Below, in pieces: positions 7,345 through 11,250 of a DNA stretch of 11,250 nucleotides. The notes below the pieces were generated by a model, which worked only from the letters and a program-made list of their open reading frames with translations, had not been told where the DNA came from and ran no database searches. Position 1 is the stretch's first letter; each line of letters starts with the position of its first letter. The DNA is from Acidobacteriota bacterium (GTDB lineage: Bacteria; Acidobacteriota; Terriglobia; Versatilivoradales; Versatilivoraceae), in contig JAPPFQ010000173.1 of NCBI GenBank assembly GCA_028875135.1, positions 1 to 11,250 on the forward strand, written 5' to 3'. A program made the position numbers and the translations under genes.

Positions 7345-9618
7345 TCATGGCGATCTCCCCCTAAGTTTCGGGGAATCCTTGTCGCTTCCTTGGTTCCGCT
7401 TCGTTTCAGTCTCGGGATGCAAACCGGTTCCCAAAACCGGTTCCCGTTTCTCGCCCCCCGTGCGCGCGCGCGGGCCGCTGTTTTCCACAGGGCAAGTCCT
7501 TGAATTCATTGAAACCAACCGGTTCCCGTTTCTTTCCGGCTCTTGGGAACCGGTTTGGAAACGGGAACCGGTTTTGAGAGGCTTTTCTCCGCTTTGCATT
7601 CGCTGCCGGTTTCCGTCTTCGACAAGGCTCCACAGCACCTTCTGCTTGCCCTTCCTGCGCCGGATCAGCCGCCCTTCCTCCAACATGTGGTTCAAGACAC
7701 CTGCAATGGTGTCGCATCTGATCTCAATGTTCTCTCTCAGCTCGCGGGTTGAAATCCCCTCCCCCGGGTTCTGCTCGATGTAGGTGCGGATGCGCTCTTT
7801 CATGCGGGTCTTCCTCGCGGCCCTCCTTGCCTCCCGCTGCTTCTCCCTCTCCCTGATTCTCCTGTGGTCTTTCCTGGCGAGAAGCGCCTGCTCGATCTCA
7901 TCCCCCGACTCTCGCCGCTCCTCACCCCATTTCCAGCCATCGGCGCCGATCGAGAAGGAGAGCGTAGCCCCCAGTGGCCCGAAATTGCACTTGGCATGGG
8001 TCATGACGCCTGCTGTCCCCTCTTCCGCCTTCGGGTCCCTCTGCACCAGCAGCGCCGACCGGCACGAAGCCACGTAATCCACGCTTCCCAATACGGTCGC
8101 CTGGACTCCGTGGGTCGAATCGTGACTGCTCCTCTTGCGGGCGTGGCAGATCACCAGCACGCCCACGCCGCAATCGGTGGCGAACCGCGCCAGGGGCTTC
8201 ATCATCCGGCGGACAGCGACCGCCTCGTGGCCGTCCACCCCGGCCGGGGTGAACGCCGTCAGGGTGTCGATGATCACCATCCGGAGACCGTGCATCCTGA
8301 CTCCCTCCCTCAGGACCCGCAGCAGCTCTCCCCGGGTTCCTTCCCTCATCGACAGCGTCTCCAGCGAGTCCGCCTCCCGATGGCGCCAGTCGAAGATCAC
8401 GATCTCACCCAGGTCGGCTTCGCAGGCCTTCAGCCGGGGAACGATCGTTCGGGCCGGGTCGTCCTCAAGCGACAGGATCGCTGTCCGGACCTTCTCGGTT
8501 TGTCTCCGGTGAAACGGGGTCAGACCTTGGGACAGGGACGCCGCCAGGGCCGTGCTCAGGAAGCTCTTTCCGCAACCGGGCGCCCCCGCCATCAGGGTCA
8601 CCGCCCCAGCGGGAAGGTAGGGTTCCCAGATCCAGTCGATCCGATCCGGATCGATCCCCTCCGCCCTCACCAAGACCTTTTCCGCTACACGTCTGAGTCG
8701 GCGACACTCCTGATGATCGGCCCTTTCGGCCTGGAGCAGAAACTGCTGTGTTTCCTCCCATCCCCAACCGTCCTTCGAGATGGCGTCGGCCACGTCCCAG
8801 CCGGAGGGACGGTCCTGTTCCGGTTCGATCAATTTCACCTCGGCGGCCCCGATCCGGTCCAGCTCCTTGACCATCTTCGCCATCGCCTCCCGTCCCGGCC
8901 CGTCGGCGTCCGGCCACAAGACCACTTCCCGTCCTGCCAAAGCGTTCCAATCCGTTCGCAGGACGGCCCCGCCGCCGCCCAGCCAGCTCACCACGCCAAC
9001 TTCCTCGGTCAGCCCGGCCAGCGCATCGGCGCACTTCTCGCCTTCGACTATCACCACTGGAACTGACTCGGGAAGGGTTTCGATCCGGTACGGCCAGCGT
9101 TTCTGGGGAGCCCGGTGGGTCCAGGTTCCCGCATACAGTCCGTTCGAGAGCAGGGTGTAGGGATCCGCCTTGCGTCCGGGATGGCTTTCCGGGTACCGAA
9201 AGACCCGGGCGTACTCAGTCCCGTCCGGCGTGCAGTAGCGGTAGCAGGCCCCGTAGCGTTGAGGGAGAGCGGCCACAGGCGCATTCTCGACAGAACGCGG
9301 CTGGCGGTAAGGTCGGCGTCCGTTTGGGGAAAACGGCCGGCGTCCGTTCACCGGGGGCTCCGGCGCCAAACCGAGCCGCCGGGCTGTTCGCAGGGCTTCC
9401 GGACCCGGCAGGCCGCGTGCCAGCCTCAGCCACTTCACCACGCCGCCACCATCGCCGCAGCCGTGGCAGTACCACTTGCCGGTCTCCACATGGACTGAGC
9501 AGCTCGGTTTTCTGTCCTCATGAGCCGGCGAAGGACAGGAGCACATCCGCTCCGCACCGCTCCCCCGTCCCAGTTCCGGACGGTCCTGTAAGTAGAGGCT
9601 CAAGTACACGCCCGTCAT
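7345..9618 (-). CDS. Fused DNA primase-helicase (CHC2, TOPRIM, RepA-like ATPase)
   Basis: A 757-residue multidomain replication protein. Domains in order: a CHC2-type zinc finger (C28-x4-H33, then C51-x2-C54 in WYCHGCG); a TOPRIM catalytic domain with the glutamate in VEGEK (E192) and the metal-binding D237-A-D239; a RecA-like/RepA-type helicase domain (AAA_25 class) with Walker A GAPGCGKS at 345-352 and Walker B MVIIDT at 447-452, followed by ICHARK; a winged helix at about 605-660; and a basic, low-complexity tail of about 95 residues. The layout recalls T7 gp4 and the primase-helicases of plasmids and satellites, and suggests primer synthesis and unwinding for element replication. The start ATG 9618 overlaps the alpA stop as ATGA and has GAGGAGA upstream; a start 60 nt earlier would run into alpA. 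The tail is encoded over the AACCGGTT repeat cluster. The domain order is seen directly; the helicase subtype and role are inferred. Confidence 0.92.
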   Translation of the reverse strand: MTGVYLSLYLQDRPELGRGSGAERMCSCPSPAHEDRKPSCSVHVETGKWYCHGCGDGGGVVKWLRLARGLPGPEALRTARRLGLAPEPPVNGRRPFSPNGRRPYRQPRSVENAPVAALPQRYGACYRYCTPDGTEYARVFRYPESHPGRKADPYTLLSNGLYAGTWTHRAPQKRWPYRIETLPESVPVVIVEGEKCADALAGLTEEVGVVSWLGGGGAVLRTDWNALAGREVVLWPDADGPGREAMAKMVKELDRIGAAEVKLIEPEQDRPSGWDVADAISKDGWGWEETQQFLLQAERADHQECRRLRRVAEKVLVRAEGIDPDRIDWIWEPYLPAGAVTLMAGAPGCGKSFLSTALAASLSQGLTPFHRRQTEKVRTAILSLEDDPARTIVPRLKACEADLGEIVIFDWRHREADSLETLSMREGTRGELLRVLREGVRMHGLRMVIIDTLTAFTPAGVDGHEAVAVRRMMKPLARFATDCGVGVLVICHARKRSSHDSTHGVQATVLGSVDYVASCRSALLVQRDPKAEEGTAGVMTHAKCNFGPLGATLSFSIGADGWKWGEERRESGDEIEQALLARKDHRRIREREKQREARRAARKTRMKERIRTYIEQNPGEGISTRELRENIEIRCDTIAGVLNHMLEEGRLIRRRKGKQKVLWSLVEDGNRQRMQSGEKPLKTGSRFQTGSQEPERNGNRLVSMNSRTCPVENSGPRARTGGEKREPVLGTGLHPETETKRNQGSDKDSPKLRGRSP
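7421..7575. repeat. Cluster of five AACCGGTT-centred repeats in the 3' end of the primase gene
   Basis: The palindrome AACCGGTT occurs at 7422-7429, 7435-7442, 7517-7524, 7548-7555 and 7566-7573. Copies 2, 3 and 5 share the 16-mer AACCGGTTCCCGTTTC exactly (copy 5 inverted, 7558-7573). Copies 1 and 4 share a second form, CAAACCGGTTCCCAA (copy 4 inverted). Copies 3 and 5 therefore make a perfect 16-bp inverted repeat around a 25-nt spacer. The centres are 13, 82, 31 and 18 nt apart. Copies 1, 2 and 3 have the same orientation but are read by the primase in three different frames (GTGL, REPV, GNRL), so conservation is at the DNA level. They may be iterons, protein-binding sites or an inserted repeat family. 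Confidence 0.9.
7481..7489 (+). promoter_or_regulatory. DnaA-box-like 9-mer TTTTCCACA
   Basis: The 9-mer fits the relaxed DnaA box TTWTNCACA and lies between repeat copies 2 and 3, next to an alternating GTGCGCGCGCGCG run. A 9-mer this degenerate could occur once by chance in a window of this size, so on its own it is weak evidence. Confidence 0.3.
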
Positions 9619-9836
9619 CTGGAACCGTCTCCTCGAAGCCCTGCCTGCCGGCTCGCCTCGATCCTCCGGTTCAACCACTCGGTGATCTCGGACTCCAGCC
9701 AGCCGACGGCCCGCTCCCCCAGGGAGACGGGACGGGGGAAACGGCCCTCGGAAATGCGCAGGTAGATGCTGCTGCGGGATAGTCCGGTGCGTTCCCGGAC
9801 CAGGGGAAGCCTCAGGATTCTGGGTGTCGTGGCCAT
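9615..9836 (-). CDS. alpA: AlpA-family HTH regulator or excisionase
   Basis: A 73-residue protein from the ATG at 9836 (MATTPRILRLPLVRERTGLS). The pattern RLPLVRERTGLSRSSIYLRI, then GRFPRPVSLGERAVGW and WL-SEI-EWL, is the AlpA/MerR-like winged HTH of small phage and ICE regulators, many of which act as recombination directionality factors or as activators of element genes. I chose 9836 because ATGGAG lies 6 nt upstream. Upstream ATGs at 9848 and 9857 are in frame but have no convincing ribosome binding site; using 9857 would add seven residues (MNEMESD). The stop TGA overlaps the primase start as ATGA. The gene is first in the inferred operon and follows a control region with an 11-bp inverted repeat. 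The integrase it would partner is not in the window. Confidence 0.85.
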   Translation of the reverse strand: MATTPRILRLPLVRERTGLSRSSIYLRISEGRFPRPVSLGERAVGWLESEITEWLNRRIEASRQAGLRGDGSR

Positions 9837-9837
9837 G

Positions 9838-9866
9838 TCGGACTCCATTTCGTTCATGGAGTCCGA
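9838..9866 (-). promoter_or_regulatory. Perfect 11-bp inverted repeat at the alpA start
   Basis: On the plus strand tcggactccat (9838-9848) and atggagtccga (9856-9866) are exact inverted copies separated by ttcgttc. In the minus-strand transcript the hairpin contains the GGAG expected to serve the ATG at 9836 (GGAG complements 9843-9846) and two upstream AUGs. It could be an operator for the AlpA-like protein or another regulator, or an RNA hairpin that hides the ribosome binding site. Confidence 0.7.
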
Positions 9867-9914
9867 GGCTATCCGATCAATTTGGGCGGATAAAGCGCGG
9901 AAATCGGGAGGAGC

Positions 9915-9938
9915 GATTCCTGCAAATGCAATGGAATC
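9915..9938. promoter_or_regulatory. Dyad GATTCC-N12-GGAATC, candidate operator
   Basis: The 6-bp arms are exact inverted copies around a 12-nt spacer that holds TGCAAATGCA, itself two TGCA half-sites. It is about 70 bp upstream of the alpA start on the minus strand. The spacing and symmetry resemble a dimeric regulator site. No clear sigma-70 promoter can be assigned in this region from the sequence alone. Confidence 0.4.
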
Positions 9939-10040
9939 ATCAGGTTAGGAAAACGTAGGTTGGTAACAGGGGCTCTTCGCCCGCCGGGAGGTGTTCAGAT
10001 AACTTCAGCGGAATCTATAGGTTACAGGAGGAAAAACCGG

Positions 10041-10066
10041 AAAAAAAATTTGCGCCCAACTTTTTT
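10041..10066 (-). terminator. Possible bidirectional A/T-tract terminator
   Basis: An A8 run (10041-10048) faces a T6 run (10061-10066), with TTG/CAA pairing around a GGCG-type loop, 10 nt after the stop of the upstream gene. In the minus transcript the stem is followed by a run of U residues. The stem is mostly A-U with only one G-C pair, so it would be weak. If it works, it separates the upstream gene from the alpA operon. Confidence 0.35.
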
Positions 10067-10076
10067 GGTCTTTTTC

Positions 10077-11250
10077 CTACTTTTTCATGTTCTTGCGGAT
10101 GGTGTCCGGCCGGTGTCCGCCTCCAAGACCGCTTTTCGCAATCTGCCGCGAGTACCAGACATCGGTCATGCCCGGTTTCTCCCGTCTTAGCGCACGATAG
10201 GCCTTTTGCCAGTCCTTGTGCTTTTTTCGGGTATCGAGTTTCCCCACTTCCCGCCTGATCTGGCTTGAGGCAATGGGACGCTCATCGGCGGCGGTGGCAT
10301 CCAACCACCGGCGAATGCCGGTTTTTTCCAGCCCGAAGGCCCCATCGCGGAAGACAAGGACCTTCGGCAAGGCCAGTGCGCTCGTTACCGTCACCAGCGC
10401 CAATCCTCCTTCCGTCCGCAGCTTCAACATCTCGCCTGGCTTCTCGCCGACAACCCTGCCGATCTCCAACTCTCCGCGGTACTTCGCCTTCCGTCCGCTC
10501 CAGCGTAGCGAAAGACCCTCGGCGACAAACCGCCCCAGGATACCGGCGCTCGTTCGCCACTGCGCCAGCCGGTCTGCGGATACGGGCACCCGGTTGATGT
10601 CGCCACGTTTGTCGCAAACGACCCACGGTATGGATGGGGCCACCCCCCAATCCACAGGCATGGCGCATTGCCGTCCACAGCCTGGACACACCGTGCTGGG
10701 GGCATGTCGCGCCCTTCGGATCAGCTTCTGCGACTTCAGGGCTGAAACCGCCTCTCCCGGCCATCGTGCCAGTTCATGAGAGGCGACCCGGACCTCCCGT
10801 GCCGTAGAGGCTCCCACGCGCGAAACCAGATCTAGAAACACGGCTGCGGGATCTTTGTGCAGCTCTCTGCCAACGGCTTCAGGCTCGAGGCCCGAGGCCT
10901 TCAGCATCGAGCGCAGCCGCAGGTCCCGCTCACCGTAGCCGAGCGAGCAGGAGGCGGGCGCGGTCAGGCGAATGGACACTCTCCTGGCCAGTTTCTCCTT
11001 GTCCTGAGTCACAAATGCTACCAGTTCCGCCTGGGTGACATTGAACAGGTTCAGGGGCATGACCCTGCCTATGAGATCCAGAACGTCGTGGATCGCATCG
11101 GCTCCGATGGAGTCGTCGGCTTCGATCGTGATTCGATCTCCCTGTCTGGACCGCGAGGACAACCTGATCTGCCTCACCGCCACGGCCTCGATGCCGCTTT
11201 CGCTGCCATAAACGAACTCGAAGCCTCTCCGGCAAAGCGGGTTGAGGTCG
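10077..11250 (-). CDS. Unrecognised protein with Cys cluster and C-terminal HTH-like end (5' end outside window)
   Basis: The frame is open from the stop TAG at 10077-10079 to the right edge, 390 codons. The GTG at 11183 is unlikely to be the start, because the upstream 22 codons to the edge read as coding (DLNPLCRRGFEFVYGSESGI) with no stop. A cysteine cluster, CPGCGRQCAM followed about 19 residues later by VVCDKRGDI, looks like a zinc ribbon or zinc finger. It is preceded by an Arg/Lys-rich helix and followed by the basic segment RWSGRKAKYRG. The C-terminal end, with MTDVWYSRQIAKSGLGGG and PDTIRKNM, resembles a helix-turn-helix. A DNA-binding or regulatory role is inferred; I do not recognise the family by name. 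It is separated from alpA by 210 nt and a possible terminator, so it may be a separate transcription unit of the same element. Confidence 0.75.
   Translation of the reverse strand, partial: DLNPLCRRGFEFVYGSESGIEAVAVRQIRLSSRSRQGDRITIEADDSIGADAIHDVLDLIGRVMPLNLFNVTQAELVAFVTQDKEKLARRVSIRLTAPASCSLGYGERDLRLRSMLKASGLEPEAVGRELHKDPAAVFLDLVSRVGASTAREVRVASHELARWPGEAVSALKSQKLIRRARHAPSTVCPGCGRQCAMPVDWGVAPSIPWVVCDKRGDINRVPVSADRLAQWRTSAGILGRFVAEGLSLRWSGRKAKYRGELEIGRVVGEKPGEMLKLRTEGGLALVTVTSALALPKVLVFRDGAFGLEKTGIRRWLDATAADERPIASSQIRREVGKLDTRKKHKDWQKAYRALRREKPGMTDVWYSRQIAKSGLGGGHRPDTIRKNMKK

Larger units (their letters stand above)
9867..10076 (-). other. Intergenic control region upstream of alpA
   Basis: These 210 bases separate the alpA hairpin from the upstream gene. 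They hold the dyad at 9915-9938, short AGGTT repeats (near 9943, 9956 and 10019) and an A/T-tract hairpin at about 10041-10066. No credible coding frame is present. If the alpA-to-trbL cluster has a single promoter, it should lie here on the minus strand. Confidence 0.5.

Noticed and set aside
7421..7575. CRISPR array for the AACCGGTT repeats
   Set aside because: The spacing is irregular (13-82 nt), the copies are in both orientations and lie within a coding gene, and no cas gene is present.
7864..9066. A 400-codon plus-strand frame opposite the primase gene
   Set aside because: Its composition mirrors the antisense of the primase-helicase and it has no recognisable motif or ribosome binding site.
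9960..10190. A 76-codon plus-strand frame in the intergenic region
   Set aside because: It starts at TTG without a good ribosome binding site, overlaps the 3' end of the gene at 10077-11250, and has no recognisable motif.

Overview
The window is a mobile-element backbone from a GC-rich bacterium. Every gene I can support lies on the minus strand, so transcription runs from right to left. A Trb/VirB type IV secretion module with a signal-peptide-bearing VirB9-like protein and a VirB10-like protein implies a Gram-negative envelope. No 16S gene or other taxonomic marker is present, so the host cannot be named. The mix would suit an integrative conjugative element or plasmid, for example in Acidobacteriota or Proteobacteria, but that is a guess.

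Layout in order of transcription: (1) 11250-10077, the 3' part of an unrecognised protein with a cysteine cluster, cut by the window edge. (2) 10076-9867, an intergenic control region with an A/T-tract hairpin, a dyad and, at the first ATGs of the next gene, a perfect 11-bp inverted repeat. (3) 9836-9615, an AlpA-like small HTH regulator or excisionase. (4) 9618-7345, a fused primase-helicase (CHC2 zinc finger, TOPRIM, RecA-like/RepA-type ATPase, winged helix). Its last 300 bases carry five copies of an AACCGGTT-centred DNA repeat. (5) 7270-1, a conjugation/mating-pair module: trbC (VirB2), trbD (VirB3), trbE (VirB4), trbG (VirB9), trbI (VirB10), a decayed fragment of a second trbL, trbJ (VirB5) and a partial trbL (VirB6) cut by the left edge.

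The genes from alpA to trbL are packed with 4-nt ATGA overlaps (alpA/primase, trbD/trbE, trbE/trbG), an 8-nt overlap (trbG/trbI) and gaps of at most 23 nt, apart from a short leader before trbC and the trbL remnant. They are probably one long transcript in which the AlpA-like regulator is made first, then the replication enzyme, then the secretion channel. The TrbF/VirB8, TrbB/VirB11 and TrbH slots of the classical RP4 order are empty here.

The most interesting observations are the previously intact trbL fragment between trbI and trbJ (50% identical over 42 residues, then a one-base deletion), the DNA-level repeat family hidden in the tail of the primase gene in three different reading frames, and the inverted repeat that would bury the ribosome binding site of the AlpA-like gene.
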